Shown piece after piece: positions 8,929-17,799 of a stretch of DNA of 64,000 nt. Both the position numbers and the translations under genes were made by a program. The stretch is taken from positions 620,001 to 684,000 of the forward strand of contig NC_017075.1 of NCBI RefSeq assembly GCF_000284255.1, in the 5' to 3' direction. Positions within the stretch are counted from its first letter, which is position 1. Every line of letters begins with the position of its first letter. The DNA is from Rubrivivax gelatinosus IL144. GTDB lineage: Bacteria > Pseudomonadota > Gammaproteobacteria > Burkholderiales > Burkholderiaceae_C. The notes below the pieces were generated by a model that saw only the letters and a program-made list of their open reading frames with translations, was not told the origin of the DNA and made no database searches.

Positions 8929-9570
8929 TCAGCCGCCCAGGCCCAGCACCTGGGTCGCGAAGTAGACGGCGCCCTTGACCATCGCCCAGACGACGCCCGA
9001 GACGACGACGGCGGCGACGACCGAGACCGCGGCGCCGGCGATCACCCAGACGCCGTCGCGCTCGAGCACGCCGAGCGCGAACAGGCTGACCGCCAGCGCC
9101 GGCAGCATGTTGCCCAGCGGCACCGGCAGCAGCACGATCACCGACAGCAGCAGGCACAGCAGGCCGATCAGGTACTCCATCGGCGGCGCCGCCAGCGCGC
9201 TCCAGCGCGGCTTGAGCAGGCGCTCGGCGCGCGCCAGCCACGGCGCGACACGCACGATCAGCTGGGCGAAGTCGGCGCGCGCCATCGAGCGCGAGGCGAT
9301 GACTTTCGGCAGCCAGGGCTTCAGGCCGAAAGCCAGCTGAGCGGCGAGAAAGACCAGCGGCGCGCCCAGGATCGCCGAGGTGCCCGGCGGCATCGGCAGC
9401 ACGTTCGGGAAAGCGAAGACGAAGAGCAGCGCGGCCAGCGCGCGGTCGCCGAGCGCGGCCAGCAGGTCGCCGACGGCGATGCGCTCGCGCGATTCGTCGT
9501 GGGCGAGCTGCTCCAGCATCGCCGAGAGCGGCAGGCGGTGGGGAGCGTCGTCGGCGTTCGAACGGGGCAT
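8929..9570 (-). CDS. ExoD-family membrane protein
   Basis: 213 residues with the ExoD layout: a soluble N-terminal helix pair (LSAMLEQLAHDESRERIAVG, DLLAALGDRA), then membrane segments including FAFPNVLPMPPGTSAILG, which is the most conserved block of the family, and YLIGLLCLLLSVIVLLPVPL. ExoD affects exopolysaccharide production and alkaline tolerance in rhizobia, but the biochemical role is not known. Start ATG 9570 (MPRSNADDAP) is chosen because the upstream extension runs into the hemP promoter region. Confidence 0.8.
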   Translation of the reverse strand: MPRSNADDAPHRLPLSAMLEQLAHDESRERIAVGDLLAALGDRALAALLFVFAFPNVLPMPPGTSAILGAPLVFLAAQLAFGLKPWLPKVIASRSMARADFAQLIVRVAPWLARAERLLKPRWSALAAPPMEYLIGLLCLLLSVIVLLPVPLGNMLPALAVSLFALGVLERDGVWVIAGAAVSVVAAVVVSGVVWAMVKGAVYFATQVLGLGG

Positions 9571-9704
9571 CGGGGCAGGGCAGTCGGCGGGAGGCGTTGT
9601 TGTAACGGCTGACCGTGTCGACACCGCCCTGGCGCTCGCGCCGAAGGGACTTCCAGGCGCCGAGAACGTGGCGTGCACACCATTTCTGCGCTCGCGGGCT
9701 TGTG

Positions 9705-9723
9705 AATGAGAATGGTTCGCATT
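9705..9723 (+). promoter_or_regulatory. Fur box upstream of hemP
   Basis: AATGAGAATGGTTCGCATT is a 19-bp imperfect palindrome close to the Fur consensus, 34 bp before the hemP start and divergent from the ExoD gene. It probably represses the heme-uptake genes when iron is plentiful. Confidence 0.75.
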
Positions 9724-9757
9724 AGAGTGACATTCCTTCGCAACCGATGACACGACG

Positions 9758-9961
9758 ATGCTGCAACCCGATCCCCGCGAGCCGCAGCGCCCCGGCGCCG
9801 AGACACCGGCCCGGCGCGCGACGCCGGCCGCCGCGCCGCGCCGCCCGCGCTGGCGCAGCGCCGACCTTTTCGGCGCCGCCGAGGAGATCGAGATCGAACA
9901 CGGCGACGCGGTCTACCGCATGCGCATCACCTCGATGGGCAAGCTGATCCTGACCAAGTAG
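9758..9961 (+). CDS. hemP: Hemin uptake protein HemP
   Basis: 67-residue protein whose C-terminal half carries the HemP signature: a serine-leader (RSADLFG), then IEHGDAVYRMRITSMGKLILTK, in which YRLR.T..GKLILTK is the family core. HemP homologues (HmuP) act with Fur as activators of heme-receptor genes in Burkholderia and Bradyrhizobium (family knowledge). It is the first gene after the Fur box at 9705 and leads the heme locus. Start ATG 9758. Confidence 0.9.
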   Translation: MLQPDPREPQRPGAETPARRATPAAAPRRPRWRSADLFGAAEEIEIEHGDAVYRMRITSMGKLILTK

Positions 9962-10035
9962 TCCCCGTTCCCTCGTCCACAGCACCAGCCAGCCTCGTCC
10001 GCCAGCACGTGCGCCCCCTCCCGCAGGAGCGTTCC

Positions 10036-11100
10036 GTGCACCACCCGACCGCCGTCTCCCGTCTTCTCCAGGGCCTGAAGCTGCCGCCGCCCGGCGTGCG
10101 TGCGCCGGCGCTGCGCCAGTGGCTGCGTGTCTTCGGCGACGCGCCGGCGGCCGCCGCCGCGCTGCAGCGCAGCGACGCCGCCGCGGTGCTGGGCGTGCGC
10201 GAAGCCGAACTCGTCGCCGCGCACGCCGGCTGCTTCGACCGCGCCGAGTCACCGCTGGCGGCGCGCCGGTTGCGGCCGCGCCGGCGCCAGATCGCCGAGG
10301 CCTTGCAGCGCTTCGGCGCCACGCGTTCGGTGGCCGGCCACCGCGCCTGCCGCGTCGAGCGCCTGGGCCCGGCCCGGGCGCCCGAACACTGGGCGCACGC
10401 GTTCGCGCTCGAACAGCGCACGCCCGAGGGCGCGCTGGCGCGCAGCCTGCAGTTCTTCGACGCCGCCGGCGACGCGCTCGCCGAGCTGACGCCGCTGGAC
10501 GCCGCCGGCGTCGCCGCCTGGTTCGACCTCGTCGAGAGCTACGCCTGCTTCGAGCCGGCGCCGCGCCCGCTGGCCGCGCGCCGCGTGCGCGCCGCCCGTG
10601 CGCCGCTGGAGAGCGCCGACGCCGCGGCGCTGCGCCGCGCCTGGGCGACGATGCGCGGCGCCGACGGCTTCGACACGCTGCTCGCCCGTTTCGCGCTCGC
10701 GCCGGGCGCCGCCTGCCGGCTCGCCGGCCCCGACTTCGCGCGCCGTGTCGCGCCGACCAGCGCCCATGAACTGCTGGCCGCCGCGGCGCAGCAGGGCCTG
10801 CCGCTGTCGGTGCAGGTGCCGGGCGCCGGCGACTGCGGCGGCGACTGGCGCCAGGTGCGCCAGGCCCGCGGCTGGACCCAGGCCGACGGCGGCGGCGTGC
10901 GCCTGCATCTGCGCGAAGACGCGGTCGCCGAAGCCTGGCTGCTCGGCTGCCCGTCGCCCGGCGGCTGGCGCCAGACGCTGCTGCTGCTCGACGCCGCCGG
11001 CGCGCCGATCGCGCGCCTCGGCGAAGAAGCCACGGCCACGCGCGAGCGCTGCGGTTGGCGCCGCCTCGTCGCCCAGCTCGACGCGGAGGTGGACGCATGA
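10036..11100 (+). CDS. ChuS/HemS/HmuS-like heme-handling protein
   Basis: 354 residues, the two-repeat ChuS/HemS size. The block VLGVREAELVAAHAG matches the family's LGVSEAELLA motif and SLQFFDAAGDAL matches its SLQFFD..G.A motif. Family members bind cytosolic heme and some degrade it oxidatively. In the latter motif the usual AVHK heme-ligand histidine seems to be replaced (DALAEL), so heme binding may differ. GTG 10036 is preferred because AGGAG lies 6 nt upstream; an in-frame GTG at 10009 is the alternative. It follows hemP and overlaps the next small gene by ATGA. Confidence 0.72.
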   Translation: MHHPTAVSRLLQGLKLPPPGVRAPALRQWLRVFGDAPAAAAALQRSDAAAVLGVREAELVAAHAGCFDRAESPLAARRLRPRRRQIAEALQRFGATRSVAGHRACRVERLGPARAPEHWAHAFALEQRTPEGALARSLQFFDAAGDALAELTPLDAAGVAAWFDLVESYACFEPAPRPLAARRVRAARAPLESADAAALRRAWATMRGADGFDTLLARFALAPGAACRLAGPDFARRVAPTSAHELLAAAAQQGLPLSVQVPGAGDCGGDWRQVRQARGWTQADGGGVRLHLREDAVAEAWLLGCPSPGGWRQTLLLLDAAGAPIARLGEEATATRERCGWRRLVAQLDAEVDA

Positions 11101-11426
11101 GCGACGCCAAGCCCAAGGCCGCCGTCGTGCTGGCGCTGGCCCGCGCCGAAGCCGGCGCCGTCTTCCACGAACTGCAGCGCCGCGCCGACGCCGCCGAAGC
11201 CGACGCGATGCGGCTGCGTGCGCTGCTGATCCGCCGCGACACCGAGATCGCCCAGCTGCGCGACGAGCTGCGCCTGCTGCACGTCGAGACGCCCGATCTG
11301 CGCACCCGGCTCGAACTGGTGCGCGAGAACCGCCGCCAGGCCGAGCAGCTGGTCGCGCTGCGCCGCGCGCTGGGCGGCGGCGCCTGGCGCGCCGAGGCCC
11401 GCGTGCGGCCGGCCTTCGGCACCTGA
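11097..11426 (+). CDS. Small coiled-coil protein in heme operon
   Basis: 109 residues, mostly heptad-rich helix (about residues 15-95: AEAGAVFHELQRRADAAEAD, then RDTEIAQLRDELRLLHVE). It has no signal peptide or membrane segment. I do not recognise the family. It overlaps the ChuS-like gene by ATGA and is followed 88 bp later by the heme receptor, so it is very likely translated with the heme-handling gene and may be a partner or scaffold, which is inference. Confidence 0.65.
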   Translation: MSDAKPKAAVVLALARAEAGAVFHELQRRADAAEADAMRLRALLIRRDTEIAQLRDELRLLHVETPDLRTRLELVRENRRQAEQLVALRRALGGGAWRAEARVRPAFGT

Positions 11427-11514
11427 ACCGCTTTCCCGCTTCTCCCACCGACGCCAGCCACCGCGCCCTCCGGGGTGCGGGCGCCAGCCCTGCCATGACA
11501 ACAGAAAGACTCGA

Positions 11515-13779
11515 ATGTCACAGCCACAGGGCCCGCGCCGCGGGCAACGCCTCGTCCTGCATCCCCTGACCGCGGCCGTCGCCGCGCTCGCCGCCGGCCT
11601 GGTGCAGGCGCAGACCACCGGCGCCCCGACCGTCGTCGCCCAGGCGCCGCTGCCCAAGGTCGTCGTCTCGGCGACGCGCGTCGAAGCCAATGAAGACGAG
11701 GTCGCGGCCACGGTCAGCGCGGTCACCGCCGAGGAGATCGAGCAGCGCGGCGCGGCCGATGCCCAGGACCTCGTGCGCTACGAAGCCGGCATCTCGGTGC
11801 GGGCGCTGCCCAACCGCAGTTCGGCGGCCTTCTACAGCACCGGCCGCGGCGGCAACGAAGGCATCAACATCCGCGGCCTGGAAGGCAACCAGGTCATGCT
11901 GCAGGTCGACGGCGTGCGCCTGCCGATGCTCTACGCCAGCGGCCCGGTCTTCGCCGGCCGCGCCGACTACATCGACGTCGAGGCCTTCAAGCGCGTGGAA
12001 CTGCTGCGCGGGCCTTCGTCCACCTCCTACGGCAGCGACGGCCTGGCCGGCGCCGTCAGCTTCGTCACCAAGGACCCGTCGGACCTGCTGCGCGAGGGCG
12101 AGAAGACCGGCGGCGCCGTCAAGCTCGGCTACCGCAGCATCGACCGCGCCTGGAGCCTCGTGCCCTCGGTCGCGCTGCGCACCGACACCGGCTGGGAAGC
12201 GATGCTGCTGGCCAGCCTGCGCCGCGGCCACGAGGTCGACAACAAGGGCGACAACGATGCCCGCGACATGACGCGCACGACGCCCAATCCGCAGGACACC
12301 GACGCCGACTACGTGCTGGCCAAGCTGCTCTACCGCTTCAACGACCGCCACCGCGTCAAGTTCAGCGCCGAACGTGTCGACCGCCAGTACGACACCCAGG
12401 TCTACACGCTGTTCGGCGACCCGATGTACCTGACGACCACCGACGTCGCCTCGAGCGAACACATCAAGCGCTCGCTGCTGAAGGCCGACTACCAGTACAC
12501 CGACCCGCGCAACCCGTGGTTCCAGCGTGTCGACGCCAGCCTGTACTGGCAGGACTCGGAGAACCGCCAGAAGGGCTGGGAGACGCGCAGCAACACCAGC
12601 GCCTGGAACTCGCGTTCGCGCGACAACCTGTACGCCGAGAAGGCGCTGGGCAGCAGCCTGCAGTTCGAGTCCAACTTCGGCACCCAGGTCACGCAGCGCC
12701 TGATCTGGGGTCTGGACGCCTCGACGACCGAGGTCAGCTCGCTGAAGGACGGCGCCAACTATCTCAACGGCGTGCTCGTGACCACCGGCTCCAGCGCCTT
12801 CGTCGTCAACAAGAGCTTCCCCGACACCGACTACCGGCTGCTCGGCGCCTTCGTGCAGGACGAGATCAGCTTCGGCCGTTGGTCGCTGATCCCCGGCCTG
12901 CGCTACGACCGGTTCGAGCTCGATCCGGACAAGAACGACCCGCTGTACGCGCGCAACAACACGCAGCCGCCGACCGAACTGAGCGACGGCGAGCTGTCGC
13001 CCAAGCTGGGCTTCGTCTTCAACGTCGCGCCCAACCTGCGCTTCGTCGCCCAGTACGCCCACGGCTTTCGCGCGCCGACGCCGTCGCAGGTCAACGGCGG
13101 CGTCAGCAACCTGCTCGCGTCGCAGCCCTACATCTCGCTGGGCAACCCCGACCTGAAGCCCGAGACCAGCGACAGCGTCGAGCTCGGCCTGCGCGGCAGC
13201 CAGGGCGGCCTGCGCTGGAGCGCGACCGTCTTCAAGGCGCGCTACGACGACTTCATCGCGTCCAACGTCAAGATCGGCGGCAGCGGCACGGCTTCCGATC
13301 CGACGATCTTCAGTTCGATCAACCTGAACGACGTCGAGATCCAGGGCTGGGAAGCGACGCTGGACTGGAACTTCCTGCCGAGCTGGACGCTGACCGGCCG
13401 CTACGCGCACGCCAGCGGCGACAGCAAGCAGGCCGGCGTCAAGACGCCGCTGGAGACCATCGACCCCGACAAGCTCGTCGTCGGGCTGCGCAAGCAGGCC
13501 GAGACCTGGGGCGGCGAGCTGATGCTCACCGCGGTCGAACGCAAGTCGCGTGTCGACGAGAGCCAGTACTACGTGCCCGGCGGCTTCGTCGTCGCCGACC
13601 TGTCGATGTGGTTCCAGCTCGGCCGCGACGCGCAGCTCAACCTGGCGCTGAACAACCTGTTCGACAAGAAGTTCGTGCAGTGGGCCGACGCCCGCGGCCT
13701 GGCGGCGACCACGGCGATCGCCGACGCCTTCAGCCAGCCCGGCCGCGGCATCAGCGCCAGCCTGCGCTACCGCTTCTGA
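11515..13779 (+). CDS. TonB-dependent heme/hemoglobin receptor (HmuR-like)
   Basis: Outer-membrane receptor, 754 residues. Signal peptide ends near GLVQAQ, then a TonB-box/plug region (KVVVSATRVEANEDEVAATV, later GGNEGINIRGLEGNQVMLQV), and a barrel ending LRYRF. The heme-receptor FRAP and NP-L boxes are present (YAHGFRAPTPSQ and SLGNPDLKPETS). In HemR-type receptors a histidine usually lies between the boxes; none is seen here between FRAP and NPDL. The stop codon overlaps the CobN-like gene (TGATG), so the receptor and that protein are translationally coupled, as in hmuR-hmuS of Bacteroidetes. Confidence 0.88.
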   Translation: MSQPQGPRRGQRLVLHPLTAAVAALAAGLVQAQTTGAPTVVAQAPLPKVVVSATRVEANEDEVAATVSAVTAEEIEQRGAADAQDLVRYEAGISVRALPNRSSAAFYSTGRGGNEGINIRGLEGNQVMLQVDGVRLPMLYASGPVFAGRADYIDVEAFKRVELLRGPSSTSYGSDGLAGAVSFVTKDPSDLLREGEKTGGAVKLGYRSIDRAWSLVPSVALRTDTGWEAMLLASLRRGHEVDNKGDNDARDMTRTTPNPQDTDADYVLAKLLYRFNDRHRVKFSAERVDRQYDTQVYTLFGDPMYLTTTDVASSEHIKRSLLKADYQYTDPRNPWFQRVDASLYWQDSENRQKGWETRSNTSAWNSRSRDNLYAEKALGSSLQFESNFGTQVTQRLIWGLDASTTEVSSLKDGANYLNGVLVTTGSSAFVVNKSFPDTDYRLLGAFVQDEISFGRWSLIPGLRYDRFELDPDKNDPLYARNNTQPPTELSDGELSPKLGFVFNVAPNLRFVAQYAHGFRAPTPSQVNGGVSNLLASQPYISLGNPDLKPETSDSVELGLRGSQGGLRWSATVFKARYDDFIASNVKIGGSGTASDPTIFSSINLNDVEIQGWEATLDWNFLPSWTLTGRYAHASGDSKQAGVKTPLETIDPDKLVVGLRKQAETWGGELMLTAVERKSRVDESQYYVPGGFVVADLSMWFQLGRDAQLNLALNNLFDKKFVQWADARGLAATTAIADAFSQPGRGISASLRYRF

Positions 13780-16700
13780 TGCGCCCCGCCGCCAGCCTGC
13801 CGGGCGAGGCCCGGCACTGCCAGCTCGCCGCCGCCCGCCGCCGCCTCGTGGCGGCGGCCGTCGCGCTCGCCGCGCTGCTGATGCTGCTCGCGCTGCCGGC
13901 GCAAGCCGCACGCGTGCTCGTCGTCACCACCTCGCCGGTGCCGCCGGCCAAGCTCGCGGCGCTGGCACGTGTGGGCGGCCCGCTGGGGCTGGACGTTCAG
14001 GCCCGCTACGTCGAGAAGCTCGGCACCATCGACGCCACGCTCTGGGACGGCGCCGATCTCGTGCTGCTGGACGCGCCGCGCGCCCACATCGAAGCCTGGA
14101 TGCGCGAGAAGCTGGCGCCCGCGCTGCCGGCGCTGGAGCGCCGCCGGCATGTCTGGCTGTCCACCGCCGAGGCGCGCCCGCACGAGGTGCCGGCCGACCT
14201 CGCCCAACGCCTGCACGCCTATTACGTCAACGGCGCCGGGCCCAACCTGCGCCACTTCGTCCAGACGCTGGACGACTGGCTGGACGGCCGGCCCTGGGGC
14301 GGCCACCCCGACCCGGTGGTCTTCCCGGCCACCGGGATCTACCACCCGAAATACCCCGGCCTGGTCACCGCGGCGACGCGCGACTACCTGGCTTGGAAGG
14401 GCGTGGCCGCCGACGGCAAACGAGCGCCGGTCGTCGGCATCGTCTTCCACCCGCAGAGCGTCGCCGCCGAAGAGACCGAGCTGCTGGACGCGCTGATCGC
14501 CCGCCTGGAAGCGCAGGGCGCGGTGCCGCTGGCCTTCTACACGCCGGTGCTCGACGCCGACGCGGTGCGCCGCGTCGCGCTCGTCGACGGCCGGCCGGTG
14601 GTCGACGTGCTGATCAACACCCAGATCACGCTGAGCCCCGACGCCCGCCGCGCCGAGTTCGAGGCCCTGGGCGTGCCGGTCATCCAGGCCATGGCCTATC
14701 GCCGCGGCGACACCGCCGCCTGGCGTGCCGACCCGCAGGGCGTGCGCATCGACGACGTGCCGTTCTACCTGTCGCAGGCCGAGACCGCCGGCATCACCGA
14801 CATCCTGATCGCCTCGGCCACCGGCGGCGCCGACGAACGTGTGGAGCCGATCGCGCCGCAGGTCCACGCCGTCGTCGCCAAGGCGATGAAACTCGTCGCG
14901 CTGCAGCGTAAGCCAGCGGCCGACAAACACGTCGCGCTGTTCTTCTGGAACTACCCGCCGGGCGAGAAGAACCTGTCGGCCTCGTTCATGAACTTGCCGC
15001 GCAGCCTGGTGGCGACGCTTGCGGCGCTGCGCCAGGCCGGCTACACGACCGAGACCCAGGACGAGGCGGTGCTGACGGCCTCGCTGCAGCGATTGCTGGA
15101 GCCCGCCTACCGCCCGGCCGCCGACCGCGAGGTGCTGGAGCGGCTGCTGCGCGACGGCCTGGCCGACTGGCTGCCGGTCGCGCGCTACCGCGCTTGGCTG
15201 GCGGGCCTGCCGCCGGAGGTCGGCGCGCGGCTGGACGAACGCTGGGGCGCGCCCGAACGTTCGACCTGGATCGTGCGCCGCGGCGGCCAGGACGGGTTCG
15301 TCGTGCCGCGGCTGCGCCTGGGCGGCATCAGCCTGCTGCCGCAGCCGCCACGCGGCGAACGCGGCGAAGACCGCGAGAAGGCCATCTACCACTCGACCAG
15401 CGCCGTGCCTTCGCACCACTACTTCGCCGTCTACCTCTGGGCGCGCGAGCAGTTCGCCGCCGACGCGCTGGTGCACTTCGGCACCCACGGCACGCAGGAA
15501 TGGCTGCCGGGCAAGGAGCGCGGGCTCTCGGTCTTCGACGACGCGCTGCTGGCCGTCGGCGACGTGCCGGTGGTCTACCCGTACATCGTCGACAACATCG
15601 GCGAGGCGCTGCAGACCAAACGCCGCGGCCGTGCGGTCGTCGTCTCGCACCAGACGCCGGCGCTGGCGCCGGCCGGGCTGCACGACGCGCTGACCGCGCT
15701 GCACGACGCGCTGCACCAGTGGCTGGCGCAAGGCGAGGGCCAGGTGCGCGACGCGCTGCGGCGGCAGATCACCGACGGCGTCAAGCGCGAGCGCATCGCC
15801 GCCGACATGGGCTGGAGCGAGGCGCGTGTCGAGGCCGACTTCCCGGCCTTCATCAGCGCGCTGCACGACCATCTGCACGAGCTCGCGCTGACCGTGCAGC
15901 CGGTCGGCCTGCACAGCTTCGGCCGCGCGCCCGAGGAACGCTGGCGCCTGGCGACGGTGATGGAGATGCTGGGCCGCGAGACCATCGTCGCGCTGGCCGC
16001 ACCGGGCGAAGAGGCCGACGAGGTGCTGGTCGGCGACTGGAAGAAGCTCACCGAGACCGCCACCTACCGCCGCCTGCACGAGTACATCGTCGAAGGCGCC
16101 GACACCGCGGCGCTGCCGACGCCGGCGCGCGAAGCGGTCGAACGTGGCCGGCGCTGGTACGCCGACCTGGGCGCCGAAGGCGAGCTCGCCGGGCTGCTGG
16201 ACGCGCTGGCCGGGCGTTACCGGCCGACGAGCTACGGCGGCGACCCGATCAAGAACCCCGACTCGCTGCCGACCGGGCGCAATCTCTACGGCTTCGACCC
16301 CTCGCGGGTGCCGACCAAGGCCGCCTGGGAAGCCGGCAAGCAGGCGCTGGAGCAGCTCGCCGCCGCGCACCGCGCCAAGACCGGCCGAGCGCCGGCCAAG
16401 CTGGCGTTCACGCTGTGGTCGGTGGAGACGATGCGCCACCAGGGCCTGCTCGAAGCGCAGGCGCTGTGGGCGCTGGGCGTCGAGCCGGTCTGGGACGCCG
16501 GCGGGCGCGTCGCCGACGTCAAGCTGGTGCCGCGCGCTGCGCTGGGCCGGCCGCGCATCGACGTTGTGCTCTCGGCCACCGGGCTGTACCGCGACCACTT
16601 CCCCAACGTGATGCGCCAGCTCGCCAAGGCGGCGCGGCTGGCGTCGCAGGCCGACGAAGCCGACAACCCGGTGGCGGCCAACGCGCGCCGCATCGCCGCC

Positions 16701-17783
16701 GGGCTGCGTGAACGCGGCCTGGACGCGGCCGCCGCCGAACGCGCCGGGCAGACGCGCATCTTCTCGTCCGAGTCGGGCCGTTACGGCAGCGGCCTGGACG
16801 ACGCGGCGCTGGCCACCGACACCTGGAAGACCCAGGCCGAAGGCGACCGCAAGCTGGCGACGCTGTACCTGTCGCGCATGCAGTACGCCTACGGCCCCGA
16901 CGAGGCCGAGTGGGGCCAGGCCGGCACCACGGCCAACCTCTACGCCGAGCACCTGAAAGGCACCGAAGGCGCGGTGCTGGCGCGCAGCTCCAACCTCTAC
17001 GGCATGCTGACCACCGACGACCCGTTCCAGTACCTGGGCGGGCTGTCGCTGGCCGTGCGCCACCTCGACGGCAAGGCGCCCGAGCTCTACATCAGCAACC
17101 TGCGCGGGCCGGGCGCGGGGCGGGTCGAAGGTGCCGCCGAGTTCCTGGCCAAGGAGCTGGCGACCCGCAACTTCCACCCCGGCCACATCAGCGGCTTGAT
17201 GGCCGAGGGCTACGCCGGCACGCTGCAGGTGCTCGACGGCATCAACAACTTCGCCGGCTGGCAGAGCGTGGCACGCGAGATCGTGCGCGACGACCAGTGG
17301 CAGGAGTTCATGGACGTCTACGTGCGCGACAAGCATCAGCTCGGCATCCGCCGCTGGTTCGAGAGCCGCAACCCGCACGCGATGGCGCAAGTCATCGAAC
17401 GTTTGCTCGAAGCCGCGCGCCTGGGCCAGTGGAAGGCGGCGCCGGAAAGCGTCGCCGAGCTGAAGGCGCGCTGGCGCGAGCTGGCGCAGCGCCACGACGT
17501 GCGGCCCGACAGCGCCGCGTTCGCCGCCTTCGTCGGCTACGGCCTCGCGCCGCAGCCGGCCGCGCCGGCGCCCGCACCCGCGGCGCCCGCCGACGCGGCC
17601 CCCGTTCCCCCCGAGCCCGCCGCGGCACGGCCCCCGGTCGAGGGCCTGCTGCTCGAACGTGTCGCCCCGCCGCCGGCCGAGGCCTCGCGCGCCGCGCTGG
17701 CGCTGGCCGCCATCGCGCTGGCGCTGGCCGGCGGCGCGCTGCGCGGCCGGCGCTCCCGTTCCTCTCTTTCGTTCGCCACCTGA
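13779..17783 (+). CDS. Membrane-anchored CobN-like chelatase (HmuS-type heme dechelatase candidate)
   Basis: 1334-residue member of the CobN/magnesium-chelatase H-subunit family. The core motif HFGTHGTQEWLPGKE is near residue 567 and the C-terminal NLRGPGAGRVEGAAEFLA and NNFAGWQSVAREIVRDDQW regions are intact. Unlike cytosolic CobN it has an N-terminal signal or anchor (LVAAAVALAALLMLLALPAQ, about residues 23-44), a Pro/Ala-rich linker near 1255-1290, and a final hydrophobic segment with basic tail. It overlaps the heme receptor and precedes ExbB-like and DUF2149 genes, exactly the Bacteroidetes hmuR-S-T/U-V context in which HmuS removes iron from heme anaerobically. No CobS/CobT or cobalamin genes are nearby, which argues against cobaltochelatase. 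The function here is inferred from context. Confidence 0.82.
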   Translation: MRPAASLPGEARHCQLAAARRRLVAAAVALAALLMLLALPAQAARVLVVTTSPVPPAKLAALARVGGPLGLDVQARYVEKLGTIDATLWDGADLVLLDAPRAHIEAWMREKLAPALPALERRRHVWLSTAEARPHEVPADLAQRLHAYYVNGAGPNLRHFVQTLDDWLDGRPWGGHPDPVVFPATGIYHPKYPGLVTAATRDYLAWKGVAADGKRAPVVGIVFHPQSVAAEETELLDALIARLEAQGAVPLAFYTPVLDADAVRRVALVDGRPVVDVLINTQITLSPDARRAEFEALGVPVIQAMAYRRGDTAAWRADPQGVRIDDVPFYLSQAETAGITDILIASATGGADERVEPIAPQVHAVVAKAMKLVALQRKPAADKHVALFFWNYPPGEKNLSASFMNLPRSLVATLAALRQAGYTTETQDEAVLTASLQRLLEPAYRPAADREVLERLLRDGLADWLPVARYRAWLAGLPPEVGARLDERWGAPERSTWIVRRGGQDGFVVPRLRLGGISLLPQPPRGERGEDREKAIYHSTSAVPSHHYFAVYLWAREQFAADALVHFGTHGTQEWLPGKERGLSVFDDALLAVGDVPVVYPYIVDNIGEALQTKRRGRAVVVSHQTPALAPAGLHDALTALHDALHQWLAQGEGQVRDALRRQITDGVKRERIAADMGWSEARVEADFPAFISALHDHLHELALTVQPVGLHSFGRAPEERWRLATVMEMLGRETIVALAAPGEEADEVLVGDWKKLTETATYRRLHEYIVEGADTAALPTPAREAVERGRRWYADLGAEGELAGLLDALAGRYRPTSYGGDPIKNPDSLPTGRNLYGFDPSRVPTKAAWEAGKQALEQLAAAHRAKTGRAPAKLAFTLWSVETMRHQGLLEAQALWALGVEPVWDAGGRVADVKLVPRAALGRPRIDVVLSATGLYRDHFPNVMRQLAKAARLASQADEADNPVAANARRIAAGLRERGLDAAAAERAGQTRIFSSESGRYGSGLDDAALATDTWKTQAEGDRKLATLYLSRMQYAYGPDEAEWGQAGTTANLYAEHLKGTEGAVLARSSNLYGMLTTDDPFQYLGGLSLAVRHLDGKAPELYISNLRGPGAGRVEGAAEFLAKELATRNFHPGHISGLMAEGYAGTLQVLDGINNFAGWQSVAREIVRDDQWQEFMDVYVRDKHQLGIRRWFESRNPHAMAQVIERLLEAARLGQWKAAPESVAELKARWRELAQRHDVRPDSAAFAAFVGYGLAPQPAAPAPAPAAPADAAPVPPEPAAARPPVEGLLLERVAPPPAEASRAALALAAIALALAGGALRGRRSRSSLSFAT

Positions 17784-17799
17784 AGGCAGCCCACACGCC

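Noticed and set aside
13779-17783. Aerobic cobaltochelatase CobN for cobalamin synthesis
   Set aside because: No cobalamin genes are near, the gene is coupled to a heme receptor, and it carries membrane anchors that cytosolic CobN lacks.
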